Of a DNA stretch of 64,000 bases, positions 10,782-24,200 are shown piece after piece. This DNA is from Clusia tigrina. Its lineage: Eukaryota > Arthropoda > Insecta > Diptera > Clusiidae. The stretch covers positions 93,687,676-93,751,675 of the forward strand of contig OV050031.1 in NCBI GenBank assembly GCA_920105625.2, written 5' to 3'. The position numbers and the translations under genes were made by a program. The notes beneath the pieces are model-generated. The model was not told the origin of the DNA. It made no database searches and was given only the letters and a program-made list of their open reading frames with translations. How positions within the stretch are numbered: position 1 is the first letter of the stretch; each line of letters starts with the position of its first letter.

Positions 10782-13527
10782 ATCAAAGTTTGCAACATAC
10801 AAATGCTTGTAACTTTTTACTGGAGCGTCATAAGAACTTGAAATTTTGTAACAATAAAGTACTCGAGCCTCTTGTCAATTTAAGCTATTGCTCAAAGCTA
10901 TGCTACCCTTGAATCCCAAATCAATCACTGATAAAACTTCAAATGGCCCTAACTTCTATACGGTACGTCCTACACCTATCAAAGTTTGCAACATACAAAT
11001 GCTTGTAACTTTTTACTGGAGTGTCATAAAACCTTGAAATTTTGTAACAATAAAGTACTCGAGCCTCTTGTCAATTTAAGCTATCGCTCAAAGCTATGCT
11101 ACCCTTGAATCCCAAGTCAAACACTGATAAAACTTCAAATGGCACTAACTTCTGTACGGTACGTCCTACACCTATCAAAGTTTGCAACATACAAATGCTT
11201 GTAACTTTTTACTGGAGCGTCATAAAACCTTGAAATTTTGTAACAATAAAGTACTCGATCCTCTTGTCAATTTAAGCTATCGCTCAAAGCTATGCTATCC
11301 TTGAATCCCAAATCAAACACTGATAAAACTTCAAATGGTCCTAACTTCTGTACGGTACGTCCTACACCTATCAAAGTTTGCAAAATACAAATGCTTGTAA
11401 CTTTTTACTGGAGCGTCATAAAACCTTGACATTTTATAACAATAAAGTACTCGAGCCGCTTGTCAATTTAAAATATCGCTCAAAGCTATGCTACCCTTGA
11501 ATCCCAAATCAAACACTGATAAAACTTCAAATGGCCCTAACTTCTATACGGTATGTCCTACACCTATCAAAGTTTGCAACATACAAATGCTTGTAACTTT
11601 TTACTGGAGCGTAATAAAACCTTGAAATTTTGTAACAATAAAGTACTCGAGCCTCTTGTCAATTTAAGCTATCGCTCAAAGCTTTGTTACCCTTGAGTCC
11701 CAAATCAAACACTGATAAAACTTCAAATGGCCCTAACTTCTATACGGTACGTCCTACACCTATCAAAGTTTGCAACATATAAATGCTTGTAACTTTTTAC
11801 TGGAGCGTCATAAAACCTTGAAATTTTATAACAATAAAGTACTCGAGCCGCTTGTCAATTTAAACTATCGCTCAAAGCTATGCTGCCCTTAAGTCCCAAA
11901 TCAAACACTGATAAAACTTCAAATGGTCCTAACTTCTATACGGTACGTCCTACACCTATCAAAGTTTGCAACATATAAATGCTTGTAACTTTTTACTGGA
12001 GCGTCATAAAACCATGAAATTTTGTAACAATTAAGGTACTCGAGCCTCTTGTCAATTTAAGCTATCGCTCAAAGCTATGCTACCCTTGAATCCCAAATCA
12101 AACACTGATAAAACTTCAAATGGCCCTAACTTCTATACGGTACGTCCTACACCTATCAAAGTTTGCAACATACAAATGCTTGTAACTTTTTACTGGAGCG
12201 TCATAAAACCTTGAAATTTTGTAACAATAAAGTACTCGAGCCTCTTGTCAATTTAAGCTATTGCTCAAAGCTATGCTACCCTTGAATCCCAAATCAATCA
12301 CTGATAAAATTTCAAATGGCCCTAACTTCTATACGGTACGTCCTACACCTATCAAAGTTTGCAACATACAAATGCTTGTAACTTTTTACTGGAGTGTCAT
12401 AAAACCTTGAAATTTTGTAACAATAAAGTACTCGAGCCTCTTGTCAATTTAAGCTATCGCTCAAAGCTATGCTACCCTCAAGTCCCAAATCAAACACTGA
12501 TAAAACTTCAAATGGCCCTAAATTCTATACGGTACGTCCTACACCTATCAAAGTTTGCAACATACAAATGCTTGTAACTTTTTACTGGAGCGTCATAAAA
12601 CCTGGAAATTTTGTAACAATAAAGTACTCGAGCCTCTTGTCAATTTAAGCTATCGCTCAAAGCTATGCTACCCTTGAATCCCAAGTCAAACACTGATAAA
12701 ACTTCAAATGGCCCTAACTTCTGTACGGTACGTCCTACACCTATCAAAGTTTGCAACATACAAATGCTTGTAACTTTTTACTGGAGCGTCATAAAACCTT
12801 GAAATTTTGTAACAATAAAGTACTCGATCCTCTTGTCAATTTAAGCTATCGCTCAAAGCTATGCTACCCTTGAATCCCAAATCAAACACTGATAAAACTT
12901 CAAATGGTCCTAACTTCTGTACGGTACGTCCTACACCTATCAAAGTTTGCAAAATACAAATGCTTGTAACTTTTTACTGGAGCGTCATAAAACCTTGAAA
13001 TTTTATAACAATAAAGTACTCGAGCCGCTTGTCAATTTAAAATATCGCTCAAAGCTATGCTACCCTTGAATCCCAAATCAAACACTGATAAAACTTAAAA
13101 TGGCCCTAACTTCTATACGGTACGTCCTACACCTATCAAAGTTTGCAACATACAAATGCTTGTAACTTTTTACTGGAGCGTCATAAAACCTTGAAATTTT
13201 GTAACAATAAAGTACTCGAGCCTCTTGTCAATTTAAGCTATCGCTCAAAGCTTTGTTACCCTTGAGTCCCAAATCAAACACTGATAAAACTTCAAATGGC
13301 CCTAACTTCTATACGGTACGTCCTACACCTATCAAAGTTTGCAACATATAAATGCTTGTAACTTTTTACTGGAGCGTCATAAAACCATGAAATTTTGTAA
13401 CTATTAAGGTACTCGAGCCTCTTGTCAATTTAAGCTATCGCTCAAAGCTATGCTACCCTTGAATCCCAAATCAAACACTGATAAAACTTCAAATGGCCCT
13501 AACTTCTATACGGTACGTCCTACACCT
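10782..13527 (+). repeat. 14-monomer higher-order repeat, copy 2 (2746 bp)
   Basis: Repeats 8036-10781 at an offset of 2746 bp, with the same two seven-monomer halves (boundary 12155) and the same subtype order. Private changes include TTGACATTTTATAAC near 11430, CTATCCTTG near 11298, and TCATAAAACC at about 12200 where the other halves have TCATAAGA. Its right part overlaps the 24-monomer duplication that begins near 11826. Confidence 0.9.
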
Positions 13528-14508
13528 ATCAAAGTTTGCAACATACAAATGCTTGTAACTTTTTACTGGAGCGTCATAAGACCTTGAAATTTTGTAACAA
13601 TAAAGTACTCGAGCCTCTTGTCAATTTAAGCTATTGCTCAAAGCTATGCTACCCTTGAATCCCAAATCAATCACTGATAAAACTTCAAATGGCCCTAACT
13701 TCTATACGGTACGTCCTACACCTATCAAAGTTTGCAACATACAAATGCTTGTAACTTTTTACTGGAGTGTCATAAAACCTTGAAATTTTGTAACAATAAA
13801 GTACTCGAGCCTCTTGTCAATTTAAGCTATCACTCAAAGCTATGCTATCCTTGAATCCCAAGTCAAACACTGATAAAACTTCAAATGGCACTAACTTCTG
13901 TACGGTACGTCCTACACCTATCAAAGTTTGCAACATACAAATGCTTGTAACTTTTTACTGGAGCGTCATAAAACCTTGAAATTTTTGTAACAATAAAGTA
14001 CTCGATCCTCTTGTCAATTTAAGCTATCGCTCAAAGCTATGCTATCCTTGAATCCCAAATCAAACACTGATAAAACTTTAAATGGTCGTAACTTCTGTAC
14101 GGTACGTCCTACACCTATCAAAGTTTGCAAAATACAAATGCTTGTAACTTTTTACTGGAGCGTCATAAAACCTTGACATTTTATAACAATAAAGTACTCG
14201 AGCCGCTTGTCAATTTAAAATATCGCTCAAAGCTATGCTACCCTTGAATCCCAAATCAAACACTGATAAAACTTCAAATGGCCCTAACTTCTATACGGTA
14301 CGTCCTACACCTATCAAAGTTTGCAACATACAAATGCTTGTAACTTTTTACTGGAGCGTAATAAAACCTTGAAATTTTGTAACAATAAAGTACTCGAGCC
14401 TCTTGTCAATTTAAGCTATCGCTCAAAGCTTTGTTACCCTTGAGTCCCAAATCAAACACTGATAAAACTTCAAATGGCCCTAACTTCTATACGGTACGTC
14501 CTACACCT
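13528..14508 (+). repeat. Partial third copy of the 14-monomer repeat (5 monomers)
   Basis: Follows copy 2 in register and matches 10782-11761: TCATAAGACC, GGCACTAAC, TCGATCC with GCTATCC, TTGACATTTTATAAC and GCGTAATAAAACC/GCTTTGTTACCC in order. The monomer at 13920 is 197 bp because of an extra T (AATTTTTGTAAC). At 14509 the pattern leaves the 14-mer series and joins monomers resembling those at the window start. Confidence 0.85.
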
Positions 14509-15488
14509 ATCAAAGTTTGCAACATATAAATGCTTGTAACTTTTTACTGGAGCGTCATAAAACCTTGAAATTTTGTAACAATAAAGCACTCGAGCCTCTT
14601 GTCAATTTAAGCTATCGCTCAAAGCTATGCTACCCTTGAGTCCCAAATCAAACACTGACAAAACTTCAAATGGCGCTAACTTCTCTACGGTACGTCCTAC
14701 ACCTATCAAAGTTTGCAACATACAAATGCTGGTAACTTTTTACTGGAGCGTCATAAAACCTTGAAATTTTGTAACAATAAAGTACTCGAGTCTCTTGTCA
14801 ATTTAAGCTATCGCTCAAAGCTATGCTACCTTTAAGTCCCAAATCAAATATTGATAAAACTTCAAATGGCCCTAACTTCTGTACGGTACGTCCTACACCT
14901 ATCAAAGTTTGCAACATACAAATGCTTGTAACTTTTTACTGGAGCGTCATAAAACCTTGAAATTTTGTAACAATAAAGTACTCGAGCCGCTTGTCAATTT
15001 AAGCTATCGCTCAAAGCTATGCTACCCTTGAATCCCAAATCAATCACTGATAAAACTTCAAATGGCCCTAACTTCTATACGGTACGTCCTACACCCATCA
15101 AAGTTTGCAACATACAAATGCTTGTAACTTTTTACTGGAGTGTCATAAAACCTTGAAATTTTGTAACAATAAAGTACTCGAGCCTCTTGTCAATTTAAGC
15201 TATCGCTCAAAGCTATGCTACCCTTAAGTCCCAAATCAAACACTGATAAAACTTCAAATGGCCCTAAATTCTCTACGGTACGTCCTACACCTATCAAAGT
15301 TTGCAACATACAAATGCTTGTAACTTTTTACTGGAGAGTCATAAAACCTGGAAATTTTGTAACAATAAAGTACTAGAGCCTCTTGTCAATTTAAGCTATC
15401 GCTCAAAGCTATGCAACCTTTGAATCCCAAATAAAACACTGATAAAACTTCAAATGGCCCTAACTTCTATACGGTACGTCCTACACCT

Positions 15489-15880
15489 ATCAAAGTTTGC
15501 AACATACAAATGCTTGTAACTTTTTACTGGAGCGTCATAAAACCTTGAAATTTTGTAACAATAAAGTACTCGAGCCGCTTGTCAATTTAAGCTATCGCTC
15601 AAAGCTATGCTACCCTTGAGTCCCAAACAAAACACTGATAAAACTTCAAATGGCCCTAAATTCTGTACGGTACGTCCTACACCTATCAAAGTTTGCAAAA
15701 TACAAATGCTTGTAACTTTTTACTGGAGCGTCATAAAACCTTGAAATTTTATAACAATAAAGTACTCGAGCCGCTTGTCAATTTAAAATATCGCTCATAG
15801 CTATGCTACCCTTGAATCCCAAATCAAACACTGATAAAACTTCAAATGGCCCTAACTTCTATACGGTACGTCCTACACCT
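15489..15880 (+). repeat. Dimer, first of a tandem pair (392 bp)
   Basis: Two monomers: one with GAGCCGC, CCCAAACAAAAC and AAATTCTGTACGG, then one with TTGCAAAATAC, TTTTATAAC and AAAATATCGCTCATAGC. The same dimer follows at 15881-16272 with small differences (CTATCCTACCC for CTATGCTACCC; CTCAAAGC for CTCATAGC). Because the pair also exists at 20196-20979, it predates the 24-monomer duplication. Confidence 0.85.
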
Positions 15881-16272
15881 ATCAAAGTTTGCAACATACA
15901 AATGCTTGTAACTTTTTACTGGAGCGTCATAAAACCTTGAAATTTTGTAACAATAAAGTACTCGAGCCGCTTGTCAATTTAAGCTATCGCTCAAAGCTAT
16001 CCTACCCTTGAGTCCCAAACAAAACACTGATAAAACTTCAAATGGCCCTAAATTCTGTACGGTACGTCCTACACCTATCAAAGTTTGCAAAATACAAATG
16101 CTTGTAACTTTTTACTGGAGCGTCATAAAACCTTGAAATTTTATAACAATAAAGTACTCGAGCCGCTTGTCAATTTAAAATATCGCTCAAAGCTATGCTA
16201 CCCTTGAATCCCAAATCAAACACTGATAAAACTTCAAATGGCCCTAACTTCTATACGGTACGTCCTACACCC
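15881..16272 (+). repeat. Dimer, second of a tandem pair (392 bp)
   Basis: Second copy of the two-monomer block at 15489-15880. It keeps the rare CCCAAACAAAAC variant and adds CTATCCTACCC. It is flanked on the right by the ACACCCATC/CCCTCAAG monomer at 16273. Confidence 0.85.
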
Positions 16273-16468
16273 ATCAAAGTTTGCAACATACAAATGCTTG
16301 TAACTTTTTACTGGAGTGTCATAAAACCTTGAAATTTTGTAACAATAAAGTACTCGAGCCTCTTGTCAATTTAAGCTATCGCTCAAAGCTATGCTACCCT
16401 CAAGTCCCAAATCAAACACTGATAAAACTTCAAATGGCCCTAAATTCTCTACGGTACGTCCTACACCT

Positions 16469-16664
16469 ATCAAAGTTTGCAACATACAAATGCTTGTAAC
16501 TTTTTACTGGAGAGTCATAAAACCTGGAAATTTTATAACAATAAAGTACTCGAGCCGCTTGTCAATTTAAACTATCGCTCAAAGCTATGCTGCCCTTAAG
16601 TCCCAAATCAAACACTGATAAAACTTCAAATGGTCCTAACTTCTATACGGTACGTCCTACACCT
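16469..16664 (+). repeat. Hybrid monomer at the 24-mer duplication junction
   Basis: The first part (GGAGAGTCATAAAACCTGG) matches the monomer at 21176, which ends the right copy. The remainder (TTTTATAAC, CGAGCCGC, AAACTATCGC, GCTGCCCTTAAG) matches the monomer at 11762, which begins the left copy. The switch lies within GAAATTTT at about 16525-16533 (unit about 57-65). This is the mark expected of an in-register unequal exchange. Confidence 0.88.
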
Positions 16665-19600
16665 ATCAAAGTTTGCAACATATAAATGCTTGTAACTTTT
16701 TACTGGAGCGTCATAAAACCATGAAATTTTGTAACAATTAAGGTACTCGAGCCTCTTGTCAATTTAAGCTATCGCTCAAAGCTATGCTACCCTTGAATCC
16801 CAAATCAAACACTGATAAAACTTCAAATGGCCCTAACTTCTATACGGTACGTCCTACACCTATCAAAGTTTGCAACATACAAATGCTTGTAACTTTTTAC
16901 TGGAGCGTCATAAGACCTTGAAATTTTGTAACAATAAAGTACTCGAGCCTCTTGTCAATTTAAGCTATTGCTCAAAGCTATGCTACCCTTGAATCCCAAA
17001 TCAATCACTGATAAAATTTCAAATGGCCCTAACTTCTATACGGTACGTCCTACACCCATCAAAGTTTGCAACATACAAATGCTTGTAACTTTTTACTGGA
17101 GTGTCATAAAACCTTGAAATTTTGTAACAATAAAGTACTCGAGCCTCTTGTCAATTTAAGCTATCGCTCAAAGCTATGCTACCCTCAAGTCCCAAATCAA
17201 ACACTGATAAAACTTCAAATGGCCCTAAATTCTATACGGTACGTCCTACACCTATCAAAGTTTGCAACATACAAATGCTTGTAACTTTTTACTGGAGCGT
17301 CATAAAACCTGGAAATTTTGTAACAATAAAGTACTCGAGCCTCTTGTCAATTTAAGCTATCGCTCAAAGCTATGCTACCCTTGAATCCCAAGTCAAACAC
17401 TGATAAAACTTCAAATGGCCCTAACTTCTGTACGGTACGTCCTACACCTATCAAAGTTTGCAACATACAAATGCTTGTAACTTTTTACTGGAGCGTCATA
17501 AAACCTTGAAATTTTGTAACAATAAAGTACTCGATCCTCTTGTCAATTTAAGCTATCGCTCAAAGCTATGCTACCCTTGAATCCCAAATCAAACACTGAT
17601 AAAACTTCAAATGGTCCTAACTTCTGTACGGTACGTCCTACACCTATCAAAGTTTGCAAAATACAAATGCTTGTAACTTTTTACTGGAGCGTCATAAAAC
17701 CTTGAAATTTTATAACAATAAAGTACTCGAGCCGCTTGTCAATTTAAAATATCGCTCAAAGCTATGCTACCCTTGAATCCCAAATCAAACACTGATAAAA
17801 CTTAAAATGGCCCTAACTTCTATACGGTACGTCCTACACCTATCAAAGTTTGCAACATACAAATGCTTGTAACTTTTTACTGGAGCGTCATAAAACCTTG
17901 AAATTTTGTAACAATAAAGTACTCGAGCCTCTTGTCAATTTAAGCTATCGCTCAAAGCTTTGTTACCCTTGAGTCCCAAATCAAACACTGATAAAACTTC
18001 AAATGGCCCTAACTTCTATACGGTACGTCCTACACCTATCAAAGTTTGCAACATATAAATGCTTGTAACTTTTTACTGGAGCGTCATAAAACCATGAAAT
18101 TTTGTAACTATTAAGGTACTCGAGCCTCTTGTCAATTTAAGCTATCGCTCAAAGCTATGCTACCCTTGAATCCCAAATCAAACACTGATAAAACTTCAAA
18201 TGGCCCTAACTTCTATACGGTACGTCCTACACCTATCAAAGTTTGCAACATACAAATGCTTGTAACTTTTTACTGGAGCGTCATAAGACCTTGAAATTTT
18301 GTAACAATAAAGTACTCGAGCCTCTTGTCAATTTAAGCTATTGCTCAAAGCTATGCTACCCTTGAATCCCAAATCAATCACTGATAAAACTTCAAATGGC
18401 CCTAACTTCTATACGGTACGTCCTACACCTATCAAAGTTTGCAACATACAAATGCTTGTAACTTTTTACTGGAGTGTCATAAAACCTTGAAATTTTGTAA
18501 CAATAAAGTACTCGAGCCTCTTGTCAATTTAAGCTATCACTCAAAGCTATGCTATCCTTGAATCCCAAGTCAAACACTGATAAAACTTCAAATGGCACTA
18601 ACTTCTGTACGGTACGTCCTACACCTATCAAAGTTTGCAACATACAAATGCTTGTAACTTTTTACTGGAGCGTCATAAAACCTTGAAATTTTTGTAACAA
18701 TAAAGTACTCGATCCTCTTGTCAATTTAAGCTATCGCTCAAAGCTATGCTATCCTTGAATCCCAAATCAAACACTGATAAAACTTTAAATGGTCGTAACT
18801 TCTGTACGGTACGTCCTACACCTATCAAAGTTTGCAAAATACAAATGCTTGTAACTTTTTACTGGAGCGTCATAAAACCTTGACATTTTATAACAATAAA
18901 GTACTCGAGCCGCTTGTCAATTTAAAATATCGCTCAAAGCTATGCTACCCTTGAATCCCAAATCAAACACTGATAAAACTTCAAATGGCCCTAACTTCTA
19001 TACGGTACGTCCTACACCTATCAAAGTTTGCAACATACAAATGCTTGTAACTTTTTACTGGAGCGTAATAAAACCTTGAAATTTTGTAACAATAAAGTAC
19101 TCGAGCCTCTTGTCAATTTAAGCTATCGCTCAAAGCTTTGTTACCCTTGAGTCCCAAAGCAAACACTGATAAAACTTCAAATGGCCCTAACTTCTATACG
19201 GTACGTCCTACACCTATCAAAGTTTGCAACATATAAATGCTTGTAACTTTTTACTGGAGCGTCATAAAACCTTGAAATTTTGTAACAATAAAGCACTCGA
19301 GCCTCTTGTCAATTTAAGCTATCGCTCAAAGCTATGCTACCCTTGAGTCCCAAATCAAACACTGACAAAACTTCAAATGGCGCTAACTTCTCTACGGTAC
19401 GTCCTACACCTATCAAAGTTTGCAACATACAAATGCTGGTAACTTTTTACTGGAGCGTCATAAAACCTTGAAATTTTGTAACAATAAAGTACTCGAGTCT
19501 CTTGTCAATTTAAGCTATCGCTCAAAGCTATGCTACCTTTAAGTCCCAAATCAAATATTGATAAAACTTCAAATGGCCCTAACTTCTGTACGGTACGTCC

Positions 19601-21239
19601 TACACCTATCAAAGTTTGCAACATACAAATGCTTGTAACTTTTTACTGGAGCGTCATAAAACCTTGAAATTTTGTAACAATAAAGTACTCGAGCCGCTTG
19701 TCAATTTAAGCTATCGCTCAAAGCTATGCTACCCTTGAATCCCAAATCAATCACTGATAAAACTTCAAATGGCCCTAACTTCTATACGGTACGTCCTACA
19801 CACATCAAAGTTTGCAACATACAAATGCTTGTAACTTTTTACTGGAGCGTCATAAAACCTTGAAATTTTGTAACAATAAAGTACTCGAGCCTCTTGTCAA
19901 TTTAAGCTATCGCTCAAAGCTATGCTACCCTCAAGTCCCAAATCAAACACTGATAAAACTTCAAATGGCCCTAAATTCTCTACGGTACGTCCTACACCTA
20001 TCAAAGTTTGCAACATACAAATGCTTGTAACTTTTTACTGGAGAGTCATAAAACCTGGAAATTTTGTAACAATAAAGTACTAGAGCCTCTTGTCAATTTA
20101 AGCTATCGCTCAAAGCTATGCAACCTTTGAATCCCAAATAAAACACTGATAAAACTTCAAATGGCCCTAACTTCTATACGGTACGTCCTACACCTATCAA
20201 AGTTTGCAACATACAAATGCTTGTAACTTTTTACTGGAGCGTCATAAAACCTTGAAATTTTGTAACAATAAAGTACTCGAGCCGCTTGTCAATTTAAGCT
20301 ATCGCTCAAAGCTATGCTACCCTTGAGTCCCAAACAAAACACTGATAAAACTTCAAATGGCCCTAAATTCTGTACGGTACGTCCTACACCTATCAAAGTT
20401 TGCAAAATACAAATGCTTGTAACTTTTTACTGGAGCGTCATAAAACCTTGAAATTTTATAACAATAAAGTACTCGAGCCGCTTGTCAATTTAAAATATCG
20501 CTCATAGCTATGCTACCCTTGAATCCCAAATCAAACACTGATAAAACTTCAAATGGCCCTAACTTCTATACGGTACGTCCTACACCTATCAAAGTTTGCA
20601 ACATACAAATGCTTGTAACTTTTTACTGGAGCGTCATAAAACCTTGAAATTTTGTAACAATAAAGTACTCGAGCCGCTTGTCAATTTAAGCTATCGCTCA
20701 AAGCTATCCTACCCTTGAGTCCCAAACAAAACACTGATAAAACTTCAAATGGCCCTAAATTCTGTACGGTACGTCCTACACCTATCAAAGTTTGCAAAAT
20801 ACAAATGCTTGTAACTTTTTACTGGAGCGTCATAAAACCTTGAAATTTTATAACAATAAAGTACTCGAGCCGCTTGTCAATTTAAAATATCGCTCAAAGC
20901 TATGCTACCCTTGAATCCCAAATCAAACACTGATAAAACTTCAAATGGCCCTAACTTCTATACGGTACGTCCTACACCCATCAAAGTTTGCAACATACAA
21001 ATGCTTGTAACTTTTTACTGGAGTGTCATAAAACCTTGAAATTTTGTAACAATAAAGTACTCGAGCCTCTTGTCAATTTAAGCTATCGCTCAAAGCTATG
21101 CTACCCTCAAGTCCCAAATCAAACACTGATAAAACTTCAAATGGCCCTAAATTCTCTACGGTACGTCCTACACCTATCAAAGTTTGCAACATACAAATGC
21201 TTGTAACTTTTTACTGGAGAGTCATAAAACCTGGAAATT
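16533..21239 (+). repeat. 24-monomer duplication, right copy (4707 bp)
   Basis: Right member of the pair. Differences seen from the left copy: TCATAAGACC against TCATAAAACC near 16915; ACACCC against ACACCT near 17056; AAAGCAAAC against AAATCAAAC near 19159; ACACACATC against ACACCCATC near 19802; GAGCGTC against GAGTGTC near 19846; CCCTCAAG against CCCTTAAG near 19931. So few changes in 4.7 kb indicate a very recent event. After 21239 the next bases (TACTAGAGCC, ATGCAACC) continue as they do in the monomer at 20000. Confidence 0.93.
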
Positions 21240-24200
21240 TTGTAACAATAAAGTACTAGAGCCTCTTGTCAATTTAAGCTATCGCTCAAAGCTATGCAAC
21301 CTTTGAATCCCAAATAAAACACTGATAAAACTTCAAATGGCCCTAACTTCTATACGGTACGTCCTACACCTATCAAAGTTTGCAACATACAAATGCTTGT
21401 AACTTTTTACTGGAGCGTCATAAAACCTTGAAATTTTGTAACAATAAAGTACTCGAGCCGCTTGTCAATTTAAGCTATCGCTCAAAGCTATGCTACCCTT
21501 GAGTCCCAAACAAAACACTGATAAAACTTCAAATGGCCCTAACTTCTATACGGTACGTCCTACACCTATCAAAGTTTGCAACATATAAATGCTTGTAACT
21601 TTTTACTGGAGCGTCATAAAACCATGAAATTTTGTAACAATTAAGGTACTCGAGCCTCTTGTCAATTTAAGCTATCGCTCAAAGCTATGCTACCCTTGAA
21701 TCCCAAATCAAACACTGATAAAACTTCAAATGGCCCTAACTTCTATACGGTACGTCCTACACCTATCAAAGTTTGCAACATACAAATGCTTGTAACTTTT
21801 TACTGGAGCGTCATAAGACCTTGAAATTTTGTAACAATAAAGTACTCGAGCCTCTTGTCAATTTAAGCTATTGCTCAAAGCTATGCTACCCTTGAATCCC
21901 AAATCAATCACTGATAAAGCTTCAAATGGCCCTAACTTCTATACGGTACGTCCTACACCCATCAAAGTTTGCAACATACAAATGCTTGTAACTTTTTACT
22001 GGAGTGTCATAAAACCTTGAAATTTTGTAACAATAAAGTACTCGAGCCTCTTGTCAATTTAAGCTATCGCTCAAAGCTATGCTACCCTCAAGTCCCAAAT
22101 CAAACACTGATAAAACTTCAAATGGCCCTAAATTCTCTACGGTACGTCCTACACCTATCAAAGTTTGCAACATACAAATGCTTGTAACTTTTTACTGGAG
22201 AGTCATAAAACCTGGAAATTTTGTAACAATAAAGTACTAGAGCCTCTTGTCAATTTAAGCTATCGCTCAAAGCTATGCAACCTTTGAATCCCAAATAAAA
22301 CACTGATAAAACTTCAAATGGCCCTAACTTCTATACGGTACGTCCTACACCTATCAAAGTTTGCAACATACAAATGCTTGTAACTTTTTACTGGAGCGTC
22401 ATAAAATCTTGAAATTTTGTAACAATAAAGTACTCGAGCCGCTTGTCAATTTAAGCTATCGCTCAAAGCTATGCTACCCTTGAGTCCCAAACAAAACACT
22501 GATAAAACTTCAAATGGCCCTAAATTCTGTACGGTACGTCCTACACCTATCAAAGTTTGCAAAATACAAATGCTTGTAACTTTTTACTGGAGCGTCATAA
22601 AACCTTGAAATTTTATAACAATAAAGTACTCGAGCCGCTTGTCAATTTAAGCTATCGCTCAAAGCTATGCTACCCTTGAGTCCCAAATCAAACACTGATA
22701 AAACTTAAAATGGCTCTAACTTCTATACGGTACGTCCTACACCTATCAAAGTTTGCAACATACAAATGCTTGTAACTTTTTACTGGAGCGTAATAAAACC
22801 TTGAAATTTTGTAACAATAAAGTACTCGAACCTCTTGTCAATTTAAGTTATCGCTCAAAGCTTTGTTACCCTTGAGTCCCAAATCAAACACTGATAAAAC
22901 TTCAAATGGCCCGAACTTCTATACGGTACGTCCTACACCTATCAAAGTTTTCAACATATAAATGCTTGTAACTTTTTACTGGAGCGTCATAAAACCATGA
23001 AATTTTGTAACAATTAAGGTACTCGAGCCTCTTGTCAATTTAAGCTATCGCTCAAAGCTATGCTACCCTTGAATCCCAAATCAAACACTGATAAAACTTC
23101 AAATGGCCCTAACTTCTGTACGGTACGTCCTACACCTATCAAAGTTTGCAACATACAAATGCTTGTAACTTTTTACTGGAGCGTCATAAAACCTTGAAAT
23201 TTTGTAACAATAAAGTACTCGATCCTCTTGTCAATTTAAGCTATCGCTCAAAGCTATGCTACCCTTGAATCCCAAATCAAACACTGATAAAACTTCAAAT
23301 GGTCCTAACTTCTGTACGGTACGTCCTACACCTATCAAAGTTTGCAAAATACAAATGCTTGTAACTTTTTACTGGAGCGTCATAAAACCTTGAAATTTTA
23401 TAACAATAAAGTACTCGAGCCGCTTGTCAATTTAAAATATCGCTCAAAGCTATGCTACCCTTGAATCCCAAATCAAACACTGATAAAACTTCAAATGGCC
23501 CTAACTTCTATACGGTACGTCCTACACCTATTAAAGTTTGCAACATACAAATGCTTGTAACTTTTTACTGGAGCGTAATAAAACCTTGAAAGTTTGTAAC
23601 AATAAAGTACTCGAGCCTCTTGTCAATTTAAGCTATCGCTCAAAGCTTTGTTACCCTTGAGTCCCAAATCAAACACTGATAAAACTTCAAATGGCCCTAA
23701 CTTCTATACGGTACGTCCTACACCTATCAAAGTTTGCAACATATAAATGCTTGTAACTTTTTACTGGAGCGTCATAAAACCTTGAAATTTTATAACAATA
23801 AAGTACTCGAGCCGCTTGTCAATTTAAACTATCGCTCAAAGCTATGCTGCCCTTAAGTCCCAAATCAAACACTGATAAAACTTCAAATGGTCCTAACTTC
23901 TATACGGTACGTCCTACACCTATCAAAGTTTTCAACATATAAATGCTTGTAACTTTTTACTGGAGCGTCATAAAACCATGAAATTTTGTAACAATTAAGG
24001 TACTCGAGCCTCTTGTCAATTTAAGCTATCGTTCAAAGCTATGCTACCTTTGAATCCCAAATCAAACACTGATAAAACTTCAAATGGCCCTAACTTCTAT
24101 ACGGTACGTCCTACACCTATCAAAGTTTGCAACATACAAATGCTTGTAACTTTTTACTGGAGCGTCATAGGACCTTGAAATTTTGTAACAATAAAGTACT

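Larger units (their letters stand above)
11826..16532 (+). repeat. 24-monomer duplication, left copy (4707 bp)
   Basis: Left member of a direct, adjacent duplication. Everything from the TTTTATAAC of the monomer at 11762 to the AACCTGGAAATTTT of the monomer at 16469 reappears 4707 bp later (24 x 196 + 3; the three 197-bp monomers account for the excess). Rare private variants are shared, including AACTATTAAGG, GGTCGTAAC, CACTGACAAAAC, ACTTAAAATGG and GCTCATAGC. I could see only about six substitutions between the copies. Limits are accurate to about 10 bp. Confidence 0.93.
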
